Positions 54,102 to 63,318 of a DNA stretch of 64,000 nt are shown here, piece after piece. This stretch comes from CAZIAK01 sp964537035 (GTDB lineage Bacteria; Planctomycetota; B15-G4): contig CAZIAK010000008.1 of NCBI GenBank assembly GCA_964537035.1, positions 65,302-129,301 of the forward strand, in the 5' to 3' direction. A model generated the notes under the pieces. That model was not told where the DNA came from. It saw nothing but the letters and a program-made list of their open reading frames with translations, and ran no database searches. Position 1 is the first letter of the stretch. Each line of letters starts with the position of its first letter. A program made the position numbers and the translations under genes.

Positions 54102-55577
54102 ATGCTTCGCCACAAGCCCATGAAAATCAGCATCGTCAATCCCTTCATTCCGGTCTTCCAGCGCAACTACGCGTACCGCAAGACCCGCCGCTGGCAGCCC
54201 ATCTCCACGGCCATCGTGGCCGCGTGGCTTGAGCAGCAGAACCACGCCGAAGGGCCCTGGGAGATCCAGTTTCTCGACGCTCACGTCATGGACTGGTCCA
54301 ACGCAGAGTTGGCCGAGCGGGTGCGTTCATTTGACCCGGACATCCTTTATTACAGCACCGAGCGCACGGATGCCTGGGAGCTGCCCATCCCAGATCTGTC
54401 CTATATCAGCGACTCGTTTGAGGCCCTGTTCAGCGACGGATTCAAGCCGCGCCACGTCTTGTTGGAGGGCCCCCACGGCTCGATCTTCCCCGACGAGCTG
54501 CTGAGACAGCTGCCCCAGGTCGACCTCATCCTGCGGGGCGAGAGCGAGCCCGTGTCGTTCGCCGTGCTCGATGCCATCGGCGAGGGCAGAGACCCGGCGG
54601 CCGTGGCCTCGGTCAGCGCTCGCAACGCCGACGGCAGCCACCGGCACAACCCTGACGAGCCCAACCCCCTCCCCTACGCCGAGTTTCCGTCGCCTGCCTG
54701 GCACTTGCTGCCCATGGATCGCTATCGCGATGCGGCGGCACCTGACATGCCCTTCGCCATGCTCGAGACGTCCCGGGGCTGCCCCATGCCCTGCGGCTAC
54801 TGCTACAAGCAGATGTTCGGCGACCGACAGAGCAAGCGCGACCCCGAGAGCGTGCTCGACGAGATCCAAGAGGTGGTCGAGAAGTACGGCGTGCGCCGGA
54901 TCATGTTCCAGGACCAGATCTTCACCCTCGACCGGCGGCACACCACGGCCATCTGCGAGGGGATCATCGCCCGGGGCCTGGCTGACAAGATCGAGTGGCG
55001 TTGCCAGACCCGCCTCAACGGCATGAAGAAAGAGCTGCTCCAGCTCATGAAAGATGCGGGCTGCGCGGAGATCTACACCGGGCTCGAGACCGGCTCCGAC
55101 GAGATGCAGGGCGAGATCAGCAAGCTCACCCTCGACGAGTTCCTCGAGTACCGAGCCTTCGGCGACTCGATCGGCCTGCCCATCAGCCCCAACTTCATCT
55201 TCGGGCTGCCCGGCGAGACCTACGACACGGCCATGGAGTCCGCTCGCTTCTATCACAGCCTGGGCATCGCCGTGGTCCCCAACGTGAACATCACCTACCC
55301 GCTGACCCGCAACCACACCGAGGCCATCGAGCGCGGTGAACTCACCGGCGGCAGCTGGGAAGAAGTCGTCGACGGCGCGGGCCAGATCGGCACGGGCATG
55401 GACAAGGCCACCATCGACAAGCTCCGCGCCGCAGCCCTCCAGCTGAACCGGGTGCTGCGCTGGAAGAAGCGCCTCTGGAACCTGTTCGGCAAGTCGTTCG
55501 GCCACAACTCAGCGGCCAAGCTGCTGGCCAAGCGGCGACGCCAGGGTCTCTCGCCCAAGGCACCCAGCCTGCGCTGA
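54102..55577 (+). CDS. B12-binding-domain radical SAM protein
   Basis: A 491-residue enzyme. The N-terminal ~190 residues (ISIVNPFIPVFQRNYAYRK, DPDILYYSTER, LLEGPHGSIFPDELL) have the Rossmann-like fold of cobalamin-binding proteins, though no DxHxxG motif is clear. The radical SAM core begins near residue 224 with CPMPCGYCYK (CxxxCxxC) and includes GMKKELLQLMKDAGCAEIYTGLETGSDEM and FIFGLPGETYDTAMES. Such enzymes methylate or rearrange lipids or sugars. The start may be ATG 54102 or ATG 54120 (MKISIVNPF). It is 58 bp upstream of a membrane glycosyltransferase gene, so a cell-surface product is plausible. Confidence 0.85.
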   Translation: MLRHKPMKISIVNPFIPVFQRNYAYRKTRRWQPISTAIVAAWLEQQNHAEGPWEIQFLDAHVMDWSNAELAERVRSFDPDILYYSTERTDAWELPIPDLSYISDSFEALFSDGFKPRHVLLEGPHGSIFPDELLRQLPQVDLILRGESEPVSFAVLDAIGEGRDPAAVASVSARNADGSHRHNPDEPNPLPYAEFPSPAWHLLPMDRYRDAAAPDMPFAMLETSRGCPMPCGYCYKQMFGDRQSKRDPESVLDEIQEVVEKYGVRRIMFQDQIFTLDRRHTTAICEGIIARGLADKIEWRCQTRLNGMKKELLQLMKDAGCAEIYTGLETGSDEMQGEISKLTLDEFLEYRAFGDSIGLPISPNFIFGLPGETYDTAMESARFYHSLGIAVVPNVNITYPLTRNHTEAIERGELTGGSWEEVVDGAGQIGTGMDKATIDKLRAAALQLNRVLRWKKRLWNLFGKSFGHNSAAKLLAKRRRQGLSPKAPSLR

Positions 55578-55635
55578 GCGAGACCGTCCTGGCACCGCTC
55601 TTGCTTCACCCACAGACGGCCGGGACACTGCGCTG

Positions 55636-57210
55636 ATGTTCGCCCTGTCCGCCATTCTCGGCGTGGCCCTGGCCATGCGCGCGCTCGCCTGGTCTCGCGC
55701 CGAGATGATGATGAACGATGGGCCCCACTTCTTGTGGCAGGCTCAGGCCCTGTTCAACGGCGACTGGGAGGGGGCGCTCTCCCACCACTATGCGCCGGGT
55801 TTCGCCGGGGCCACGGCCCTGGTGCTGAACGTCATCGACGACCCGTTGCACGCCGCCCTGGCCGTGTCCGTGGCCTCGGGGCTGCTGCTGGTGGTCGCCG
55901 CCTGGGGACTGGCACGCTGCGCCCTCCCCGAGACGCCGGCCGCCGCCCCCGCCGCAGCGCTGGTGGCCGCGCTCAACGTGCGCTGCGTGGCCTACACCTC
56001 CGACGTCCAGGCCGACGGCCTCTTCGCCGCCCTGTTCCTCTCGGCGACGTGGGCCCTGGTAGCCGGAGCCCAGCGCGAGACCCAGGGCAGGCCTTCAAGA
56101 CTGCTGCCCCTCTGCGCAGGCCTGGTCATGGGGCTGGCCTACCTGGTCAGGCTCGAAGCACTGTTCTTGTTGTTGCCCCTGGGCCTGTGGTGTCTGGCCG
56201 GGCTGATCCACGAAGCGCCCGGCTTTCGCCGCCGCGCCACGCTCACCGCCACCGCCGTCGCCGCCGCCCTGCTCGTGGTCGCGCCCTACGTCATCGGACT
56301 GCACGAAGTGAGCGGCCGCTGGGGGCTCTCCAACAAGCCCTCGGCACACCAGGCCGGGCTGGCCACGCAGGTCGGCCGCACACCGGACCACGGCGACAGC
56401 CCCCTGGCCTGGCCCCGTGTCTACCGGGTGAGTCCCCCGGCGACGCCGACCCTTTCGACCATCGAGCCCGCTCCAGACCAAGGCAGCCTCTGGCCGAACG
56501 ACGTAGCACCTGCGGTCACGGTGCTGGCGTTGGCCCCCACCGGCTTCGATGGTGTGACCGCCATCAACACCAGCCTGACCAAGTTCGTACGCGCCCTGCG
56601 GCTTGAGTACCTGCTGCTGATTGTCCCCGGCCTCATCGCCCTCGGGCGCAGGCGCCCAGGACTCTGCGCCCTCACCTTGTTCACCGTGGCCGCCTGGCTG
56701 GCGGTGACCACCCAGCAGCTCAGGCTCAGCGGGTTTCTCTCCACCCGGCACATGATGATCCCCATCGCCCTGCTGCTGCCCGTGGCGGGGGCGGGCCTGG
56801 TGGCACTGTGGGGCAAGGGCATGGTGTGGCGGGTGCTGGTGGTGCTGGCCCTGCTCGAACCCATCGAGGTGGCAGCTCGCGACTACCACCACAACCACCT
56901 GCCACGCCTGGCTGCCTTGTCGTGGATCGAAGAACACAGCGAGCCCGACCAGCTCTTCGGCACCCACCGCCAGCGGGACAGCTACTACGCCCGGCGCACG
57001 CCCCTGATCGTCGAGTTGCCCGTGCGCACCGAAGACATGGCCGCCAACTGTCGCGTCTACGACGTGCCCTGGCTGGCCTTCGATCTGGACAAGCTCACCG
57101 CGCTGCAGCCCGAGTGGCTTGAGCAGGGGCTGATCAGCGAGACCAGGCGTTTCGGCGAGGGCGACGAGACCGTGGTGGTCTACGCGCCTGCCTTTGACCC
57201 GCCGCGCTGA
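55636..57210 (+). CDS. Membrane glycosyltransferase, GT39/ArnT-like
   Basis: A 524-residue membrane protein with about ten hydrophobic helices. The first periplasmic loop has MMMNDGPHFLWQAQALFNGDWEGALSHHYAPGFAGATALV, in the place and style of the Asp-containing active loop in lipid-linked-sugar transferases of the GT-C fold. A Pro/Ser-rich outer region lies near 255-290. The C-terminal soluble part contains ALSWIEEHSEPDQLFGTHRQRDSYYARR. Substrate and acceptor are unknown. It follows the radical SAM gene closely and is probably in the same operon. Confidence 0.7.
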   Translation: MFALSAILGVALAMRALAWSRAEMMMNDGPHFLWQAQALFNGDWEGALSHHYAPGFAGATALVLNVIDDPLHAALAVSVASGLLLVVAAWGLARCALPETPAAAPAAALVAALNVRCVAYTSDVQADGLFAALFLSATWALVAGAQRETQGRPSRLLPLCAGLVMGLAYLVRLEALFLLLPLGLWCLAGLIHEAPGFRRRATLTATAVAAALLVVAPYVIGLHEVSGRWGLSNKPSAHQAGLATQVGRTPDHGDSPLAWPRVYRVSPPATPTLSTIEPAPDQGSLWPNDVAPAVTVLALAPTGFDGVTAINTSLTKFVRALRLEYLLLIVPGLIALGRRRPGLCALTLFTVAAWLAVTTQQLRLSGFLSTRHMMIPIALLLPVAGAGLVALWGKGMVWRVLVVLALLEPIEVAARDYHHNHLPRLAALSWIEEHSEPDQLFGTHRQRDSYYARRTPLIVELPVRTEDMAANCRVYDVPWLAFDLDKLTALQPEWLEQGLISETRRFGEGDETVVVYAPAFDPPR

Positions 57211-57319
57211 ACATCATCGGCTGAGCGTACGCCAGGTCATGGACCCGATCGCCATCAGCGGACCGGGCGCAGAGGCACAGGCTCAAGCCGCGCCAGCCAT
57301 CCGGAGCAGGGCTGCGGCC

Positions 57320-59257
57320 TCAGGCCTCGCCACCGATCACCCGCAGGGCCACGGGCTCGTCGTGATACGCCGCCCCGCCGCCAAGGTCGGTCTCGACCGC
57401 TGAGATCAGGGCGTTGGCGCAGCGGCCGTCCCGCAACATGCCGCCCTTGGCCATGACCACCATGTCGGGACGGACGGCATCGTCGGGGACGAGACGCACG
57501 GCCAGGGCGCCCAGGTGACTGACCAACTCAACCTCTTGCCCCGCGAACGGTGCCGCCACATCGGGGTGCACTCGCGCCGACGGTGGACCCTCAGGAATCT
57601 CGACCGACCACTGGGACGACTGACCCTTCGGTGTCGAGCAGGCCATCAAGATCAGCGGAAACCCCTCTTGGCCCTGAGCCGGGAGCTCAGGCTCAGTGGT
57701 GATCAGGCTGGCCTTGCCGCTGGCCGTGGGGAAACGCTTGTCGGCGTAGAGCACGGTCTCGACGAAGGGGTTGCGCACGGGCCCGGCCTCCATGGCCGCG
57801 ATGGTGGCGCCGTCGCCGGACAACGTCTGGGTCAGCCTCGCCTTCCAATCGTCGACGGTGCCCGCCAGCACGTCGGCCAGGCCCAGGCGCGCCGCCAGCC
57901 CCTGCACGATCTCCAGCTCGTGACGAGGCCCCGGAGGCGGCGCCACGGCTTGGCGAGACGAGCGCAGCCAGTGGTGCCCGTAGGAGCCCAGCACGTCGCT
58001 GTCCTCCAGCAAGGTCAACGTGGGCAACACCAGATCGGCCACGTCGGTGGTGTCCGTGGGATGGGTGTCGACCACCACGGAAAACTCGGTCGCTGCGATG
58101 CCCCGGCGCACGGCGTGGGCATCAGGGAGCATGGACACCGGGTTGCCCGCCGTCACCCAGAGCGCCGCCACCGCCGGGTCGTTGGCCGCCAGCAGCTCCG
58201 CACCGAGACGCGCCTCGGACAGGGTTCTGGGCGCCGCTTCGAGACCACGCACGAAGCCCGTGTCGAAGGGCGTCCGTCGCCCGAAGTAGTAGGACACTCC
58301 TCCGCCCGCCACGCCGATGTGGCCCGCCGCTGCGCCGAGGGCGTCGAGCACTCGCACGGTCGCAGCACCATTGCGCCGCCGGCCCAGCCCCCAGCCCACC
58401 AACAGCGCGGCGGGGTCGGCGCGGCCGTAGATCTCGGCCAGGGACATGGCCTGGTCGAAGGGCACCCCCGCCAGATCGGCCCACTGTTGTGGTGTGCGCG
58501 AGGCGGCGAGCGCGGCGAAGCCCTCGGCGCCGTCGGCCCACTCGCCGAGGGACGGGTCGGCCCAGCCCCGCTCGAACAACACCGCCGCCACGCAGAGCGC
58601 CAGGGCAGCATCGCCTCCCGGCCGCGGCTGGATGAACAGCTCGCACAGCTCGGCGGCTCGGGTGCGCAACGGATCGACGCCCACGATGACCGCACCGGCC
58701 TTCGCAGCCTGACGCAGCACCGGCAGCAGGTGCACTCCCGTGGTGTGCGGATCTTTGCCCCACAACACGATCACCTTGGCGTGGAGCAGATCGAGCAGGT
58801 CGTGACTCTCGGCCTGGCCGAAGTCGAGCTCTTGGGCGAACTCGCCCGCGCCGGAGCAGATGTCGCCGCGCTTGATGGTCACCGGTCCGAAGCGTTCGAA
58901 GAGCAGATCAGGCATGGCCTTGAGCAGACCGAGGGAGCCCCCCGAGCGGTAGTGCATGATCGCCGCCGGGCCCAGGCGCTCGCGAATCTCGAGCAGCTTC
59001 TCGGCGGCCACATCGAGGGCCTCGTCCCAGCTCACCTCGACCAGCTCGCCCTTGTGCCGCAGCAGCGGTGAGGTGATGCGCCGCGGATCGTACTGCCGGG
59101 TCAGGAAACGGCTGGTGCGCTCGCAGAGGAAGCCCTTGGTCACCGGGTCGTCCGGGTCGCCGGCCAGACGCACGGCCCGGCCGTCTTCAACGGTGACGAG
59201 CAGGGCGCAGGCGTCCGGGCAGTCCCGGTTGCAGGCGGTGTGGACGATGTTCGACAT
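57320..59257 (-). CDS. Molybdopterin oxidoreductase (formate dehydrogenase/DMSO reductase-like)
   Basis: A 645-residue Mo/W-bisMGD enzyme. The N-terminal [4Fe-4S] motif is CNRDCPDACALLV...GFLCER. Domains include YDPRRITSPLLRHKGELVEVSWDEAL, GDICSGAGEFAQ, VLWGKDPHTTGVHLLPVLRQAAKAGAVIVGVDP, and LVLPTLTLLEDSDVLGSYGHHWLR. The residue after the SGAG motif does not show an obvious Cys or Sec ligand; the Mo ligand cannot be assigned with confidence. There is no TAT signal, so it is cytosolic. Length is short for FdhA/NapA and near assimilatory or anaerobic-type dehydrogenases. It diverges from glcD (68 bp apart), so both may respond to one signal. Confidence 0.88.
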   Translation of the reverse strand: MSNIVHTACNRDCPDACALLVTVEDGRAVRLAGDPDDPVTKGFLCERTSRFLTRQYDPRRITSPLLRHKGELVEVSWDEALDVAAEKLLEIRERLGPAAIMHYRSGGSLGLLKAMPDLLFERFGPVTIKRGDICSGAGEFAQELDFGQAESHDLLDLLHAKVIVLWGKDPHTTGVHLLPVLRQAAKAGAVIVGVDPLRTRAAELCELFIQPRPGGDAALALCVAAVLFERGWADPSLGEWADGAEGFAALAASRTPQQWADLAGVPFDQAMSLAEIYGRADPAALLVGWGLGRRRNGAATVRVLDALGAAAGHIGVAGGGVSYYFGRRTPFDTGFVRGLEAAPRTLSEARLGAELLAANDPAVAALWVTAGNPVSMLPDAHAVRRGIAATEFSVVVDTHPTDTTDVADLVLPTLTLLEDSDVLGSYGHHWLRSSRQAVAPPPGPRHELEIVQGLAARLGLADVLAGTVDDWKARLTQTLSGDGATIAAMEAGPVRNPFVETVLYADKRFPTASGKASLITTEPELPAQGQEGFPLILMACSTPKGQSSQWSVEIPEGPPSARVHPDVAAPFAGQEVELVSHLGALAVRLVPDDAVRPDMVVMAKGGMLRDGRCANALISAVETDLGGGAAYHDEPVALRVIGGEA

Positions 59258-59325
59258 GGCGCTGACGATGGTAGCGCGTCTCCCTCTCTTGACCACCGCC
59301 CTGTCCCTCGGGACAGTGAGCGGCC

Positions 59326-60765
59326 ATGGATCACGACCCGGCCACTGCCCGCCAGAAGCTGCTCGCGTCCCTGGCTGCCCGCTTGGGGCGCGAGGTGATC
59401 TTGTCCGAGCCCGAAGAGCTGATCGTGTACGAGCACGACGGCTCCCCCATGCACGGCGCGGTGCCCTCGGCAGTGGTTTTTCCCAGCAGCGCCGAAGAGG
59501 TCGCCCTGATCGTCACAGCTTGCCATGAGCATGGCGTAGCCTACGTGGCCCGAGGCGCGGGCACCGGCCTCTCCGGCGCTGGCATGGCCCTCGACGGCGC
59601 AGTGGTGGTGGCCTGCAATCGCATGAACCGGGTGCTCTCGGTCGATCCCCTCTCCCGCCGGGCCGTGGTGCAGCCGGGGGTCACCAACCTGGCCGTGAGC
59701 GCCGCCGCCGCCGAGTTCGGGCTCTACTACGCGCCCGACCCTTCGAGCCAGGCGGTGTGTTCCATCGGCGGCAACGTGGCCCACAACTCCGGCGGCCCGC
59801 ACACGCTCAAACACGGGGTGACGGTCAACCACGTGCGCGGGCTGCAGCTGGTGCGCCCTGGCGGCGAGCTGGTCGACGTGGGCGGCCCCGATCGTCCCGG
59901 CTACGACCTGCTGGCCTTGCTCATCGGCAGCGAAGGCACCACGGGCATCGTCACCCAGGTCGAGGTGGGCTTGATCCCCTTGCCCGAGACGGTGGTGACC
60001 ATGCTGGCGGCCTACACCACTGTCGAAGAAGCCAGCGCGTCCGTGTCCGCGCTGATCGCCGCGGGCATCGTGCCGGCTGCGCTCGAGCTGCTCGACGCAG
60101 AGGTGGTGGACGCCCTGTCCCAGGCCTTCGGGTTCACGTTCCCCGAGGGTGCTGGCGCCCTGCTCTTGATCGAGACCGACGGGCCAGCCGCGGGCATGGA
60201 CGCCGAGGTGTCCGCCATCACCGAGCTGACCGCACGCACCGGCGCCCTCTCCCTGAGCACAGCCCACGACGCACGAGAACGGGCGGACATCTGGCGCGCT
60301 CGCAAGCAGGCCTTCGGCGCTCTGGGCCGGATCGCCCGACACTACTACACCCAAGATGGAGTGATCCCCCGCACTCGGCTCACGGAGATGTTGGCTCACG
60401 TGCGCGACGTGGGAGAGCGCTACGGCCTGCGCGTGGCCAACGTGTTTCACGCAGGCGACGGCAACCTGCACCCCTGCATTCTCTTCGACGAGGACGACGA
60501 CGAGACCAGGCAACGGGTGCTCGCCGCGGGAGCAGAGATCTTGCGTCACTGCGTGGCCCTGGGCGGCTCGCTCACCGGCGAACACGGCGTGGGCATCGAG
60601 AAGCGTGAGTGGATGGCGCTCATGTTCTCACCCGTCGATCTGTCCCTCATGGATCGGCTGCGCAAGGCGGCCGACCCGGACCGGCTGTGCAACCCGCACA
60701 AGATCCTGCCCACGGGTGCTCGCTGCATCGAGCTGTCCCCCGCGAACAGGCAGGTGTCCACGTGA
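59326..60765 (+). CDS. glcD: Glycolate oxidase FAD-linked subunit
   Basis: A 479-residue FAD enzyme oxidising glycolate (or D-lactate) to glyoxylate. The FAD-binding domain shows PSSAEEVALIVTACHEHGVAYVARGAGTGLSGAGMAL, GVTVNHVRGLQLVRPGG and SEGTTGIVTQVEVGLIPLP. The C-terminal substrate domain contains the VFHAGDGNLHPCILFD motif and SLTGEHGVGIEKREWM. ATG 59326; the stop overlaps the glcE start (GTGA). Glycolate versus D-lactate cannot be separated by motif, but the three-gene order D-E-F favours glycolate. Confidence 0.93.
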   Translation: MDHDPATARQKLLASLAARLGREVILSEPEELIVYEHDGSPMHGAVPSAVVFPSSAEEVALIVTACHEHGVAYVARGAGTGLSGAGMALDGAVVVACNRMNRVLSVDPLSRRAVVQPGVTNLAVSAAAAEFGLYYAPDPSSQAVCSIGGNVAHNSGGPHTLKHGVTVNHVRGLQLVRPGGELVDVGGPDRPGYDLLALLIGSEGTTGIVTQVEVGLIPLPETVVTMLAAYTTVEEASASVSALIAAGIVPAALELLDAEVVDALSQAFGFTFPEGAGALLLIETDGPAAGMDAEVSAITELTARTGALSLSTAHDARERADIWRARKQAFGALGRIARHYYTQDGVIPRTRLTEMLAHVRDVGERYGLRVANVFHAGDGNLHPCILFDEDDDETRQRVLAAGAEILRHCVALGGSLTGEHGVGIEKREWMALMFSPVDLSLMDRLRKAADPDRLCNPHKILPTGARCIELSPANRQVST

Positions 60766-61964
60766 CTCAGCTCGCGGTGCCAGCCGACCACTGTCCCACG
60801 AGCGGCGAGCAGCTGGCGGCTGCCCTGGCTGACCTCACGGCCCGAGGTGAGCGGGTGATGGTGTCCGGGCATGGCAGCCGCTCGTCCCTCGGCGCCCTCG
60901 TGGCCCGGCCCCACTGCACGCTGAGCACCGCCGCTCTCGACGACGTGGTGCACTACGAGCCCGGCGACCTGACCATCACCGTGGGCGCTGGCATGCCCCT
61001 GGCCACCCTGACCGAGTTGTTGGCTGCGAATGATCAGCTGCTCGCGACGCAAACCTATCGACGCCAGGGCACGGTGGGCGGACTCGTGGCCAGCGCGGCC
61101 GACGGAGCCCTGGCAGCAGGCTACGGCACCGTGCGCGACGTGGTCATCGGCGCCGCCATCGCCTACACGGACGGCAGCCTGGCCCGGGCCCGAGGGCGAG
61201 TGGTGAAGAACGTGGCGGGCTACGATGTGCCCCGGCTCATGGTGGGCTCCATGGGCACCTTGGGCGTGCTCACCGAGGTCTCCTTCAAGCTGCAACCTGC
61301 GGCACCACGCAGCGTGAGCTTGGTGGCGGGCTTTGCCACCCCGAACGACGCCTTGGAAGCCGCGACAAGACTCATGGGCGAGCCCTGGGAGCCCGTGTTT
61401 GTCGATCTTCTCCTCGGCGCCTGCACACCACAACTCGCCTTCGGCTTCGACGGACATCGCGAACGAATCGACGGCCTCGTCCAGGCAAGCCAATCGCTCC
61501 TGGCAAGAGCTGGCTGCTTGGGACAAGAGCTGCTCGAAGACGCAGAGGACCTGACCCTGCGCACGCGCCTCGATGACCCCGTGGCTCATGGGGCCAACGG
61601 CGGCGACGCGTTGCTGCGCTGGTGGGGTCGCCCCGCCGAGCTGCCCTCGACCCTTGAGCGGCTGCTCGCTCCACGAGACGACGGCCTGATCGTGCGCCTC
61701 GACGTCAGGCCGCAACTGGGACAGGTCTTTGCCAGTCTGGCGCACTCGGACCACGCTGCCATGTACGCCGCGACCACGATGTTGCTGAAGCAGCTGCGGC
61801 GCACGGGCTCGGCCGTCCTGCTCGCCGCGCCGGACGCCCTGCGCAAGGACGCGAACACGGTCTGGGGCCCGCCCCCTGCCGACTTCGTGCTCATGACCCA
61901 GGTGAAGGCTGCCCTCGACCCTGATCGCACCTTGGTCGCCGGTCGCTTCGTGGGAGGCCTTTGA
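60762..61964 (+). CDS. glcE: Glycolate oxidase subunit GlcE
   Basis: A 400-residue FAD-binding protein that pairs with GlcD. GTG 60762 overlaps the glcD stop. It keeps the FAD half (GERVMVSGHGSRSSLGALVA, VGAGMPLATLTELLAANDQLL, VKNVAGYDVPRLMVGSMGTLGVLTEVSFKLQP), the last being the usual GlcE signature, but its C-terminal half lacks the GlcD substrate motif. It ends VAGRFVGGL. Sixteen bases separate it from glcF; a 5-codon ATG ORF (MSEAR) sits in the junction. Confidence 0.9.
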   Translation: MTQLAVPADHCPTSGEQLAAALADLTARGERVMVSGHGSRSSLGALVARPHCTLSTAALDDVVHYEPGDLTITVGAGMPLATLTELLAANDQLLATQTYRRQGTVGGLVASAADGALAAGYGTVRDVVIGAAIAYTDGSLARARGRVVKNVAGYDVPRLMVGSMGTLGVLTEVSFKLQPAAPRSVSLVAGFATPNDALEAATRLMGEPWEPVFVDLLLGACTPQLAFGFDGHRERIDGLVQASQSLLARAGCLGQELLEDAEDLTLRTRLDDPVAHGANGGDALLRWWGRPAELPSTLERLLAPRDDGLIVRLDVRPQLGQVFASLAHSDHAAMYAATTMLLKQLRRTGSAVLLAAPDALRKDANTVWGPPPADFVLMTQVKAALDPDRTLVAGRFVGGL

Positions 61965-61980
61965 TGAGTGAGGCCCGCTG

Positions 61981-63318
61981 ATGTCCCACGATCTGGCCCA
62001 ATGCGTCCATTGCGGCTTCTGCCTGCCCGCCTGTCCGACCTACCGGGTCTTGGGCACGGAGGCAGACGCACCCCGGGGACGGCTGGTGCTCATGGACGGC
62101 CTGAAGAGCGGGCGCATCGCGGCGACCGCCACCGTGCTGGCCCACCTGGACAGCTGCCTGCTCTGCCGGGCCTGCGAGAGCGCCTGCCCCTCGGGGGTCC
62201 CGTTCGGCGCGCAGCTGCAGCAGACCCGGAGCGAACATCGAGGCAGCGCCCAGCGTCCATTCGTGGAGCGGCTGCTCGAACGACTGGCCCTCTTCGCCGT
62301 GGCCCTGCCCCCGTGGATGCACGACCGCGGGGCCGCTGTGGCGCGCGCTGTGCACAGGACGCCTTTCATCGCCAGCCTGGCCAAGGGTTCAGGGCGCATG
62401 GCCAGCGCCGCGCGGCTCTTGCGCAGCGCCGACTGGACGCCCACCGACGTGCCCAGGTCCACGCCGCCCGCCCACCGATCGCAAGACCAGCCCGCCCCTC
62501 GTGTGGGCCTGCTCGAAGGTTGCGTGGGGCGGGTGCTGTTCGGGCGAGTCAACGGGGCGACGGCGCGGCTGCTGTCACGAGCGGGCTGTGCTGTGGATGT
62601 CCCCTCGGGGCAGCGCTGTTGTGGCGCGCTGCACGCCCACGCTGGCGATCTTGACGGCGCTCGCCGCCTGGCCCGAAAGAACATCGCCGCCTTCGAACGT
62701 GCGGGAGCCTTCGACGCCGTCGTGGTCAACGCAGCGGGATGCGGCTCGACGTTGGCCGAGTACGGTGAGCTGCTGGCGGACGACCCCGAGTGGGCAGAGC
62801 GGGCCGCGAGCTTCGCCGCCCTGGTGCGCGATGCCCTTGAGCTTCTCGATGCACGGGGACTGCCGCTGCCAGAAGACACGAGCGCTTCTGCTCAGGCGTC
62901 GTCCTGCGCCGTGGCCTATCACGACGCTTGCCATCTCGCCCATGCCCGGGGCGTGCGCGCGGCGCCTCGGCGATTGCTGAGCAAGCTGCCCGGCGTCGAG
63001 CTCGTCCCCCTGGCGGAGGCTGATCGCTGTTGCGGGTCGGCGGGCATCTACAACCTGCTCCGACCACGGACCGCCGACGCGCTGCTGGCCGAGAAGCTGG
63101 AGCGCCTGGAGGCCAGCGGTGCCGCAGTGGCCACGGCCGCCAACCCGGGGTGTCTGCTGCACCTGGCCGCGGGCGTCTCTGCCCGGGACTCTCACTTGCA
63201 GGTCGTTCATCCGCTCGAGCTGCTGGACCAGGCTTGCAGCACAGCGCGACGAGCCGCGAGGGAAGCTGGCCCCGAGCAGGTGGGCCCAAGCCGCGAACCT
63301 GTGCCCCCAGCGCAGTGA
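61981..63318 (+). CDS. glcF: Glycolate oxidase iron-sulfur subunit
   Basis: A 445-residue electron-transfer subunit. Two [4Fe-4S] sites CVHCGFCLPACPTYR and CLLCRACESACPSGVPFG near residues 8-70 are followed by two CCG domains with QRCCGALHAHAGDL and DRCCGSAGIYNLL, which bind a further cluster. This matches GlcF. ATG 61981 overlaps the TGA of a 5-codon upstream ORF. Its stop overlaps the GTG of the next gene (GTGA), which therefore may be cotranscribed. Confidence 0.93.
   Translation: MSHDLAQCVHCGFCLPACPTYRVLGTEADAPRGRLVLMDGLKSGRIAATATVLAHLDSCLLCRACESACPSGVPFGAQLQQTRSEHRGSAQRPFVERLLERLALFAVALPPWMHDRGAAVARAVHRTPFIASLAKGSGRMASAARLLRSADWTPTDVPRSTPPAHRSQDQPAPRVGLLEGCVGRVLFGRVNGATARLLSRAGCAVDVPSGQRCCGALHAHAGDLDGARRLARKNIAAFERAGAFDAVVVNAAGCGSTLAEYGELLADDPEWAERAASFAALVRDALELLDARGLPLPEDTSASAQASSCAVAYHDACHLAHARGVRAAPRRLLSKLPGVELVPLAEADRCCGSAGIYNLLRPRTADALLAEKLERLEASGAAVATAANPGCLLHLAAGVSARDSHLQVVHPLELLDQACSTARRAAREAGPEQVGPSREPVPPAQ

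Noticed and set aside
59140..60585. Long minus-strand open frame opposite glcD
   Set aside because: Composition is Gly/His/Ala-rich without motifs and it lies antisense to a clear GlcD.
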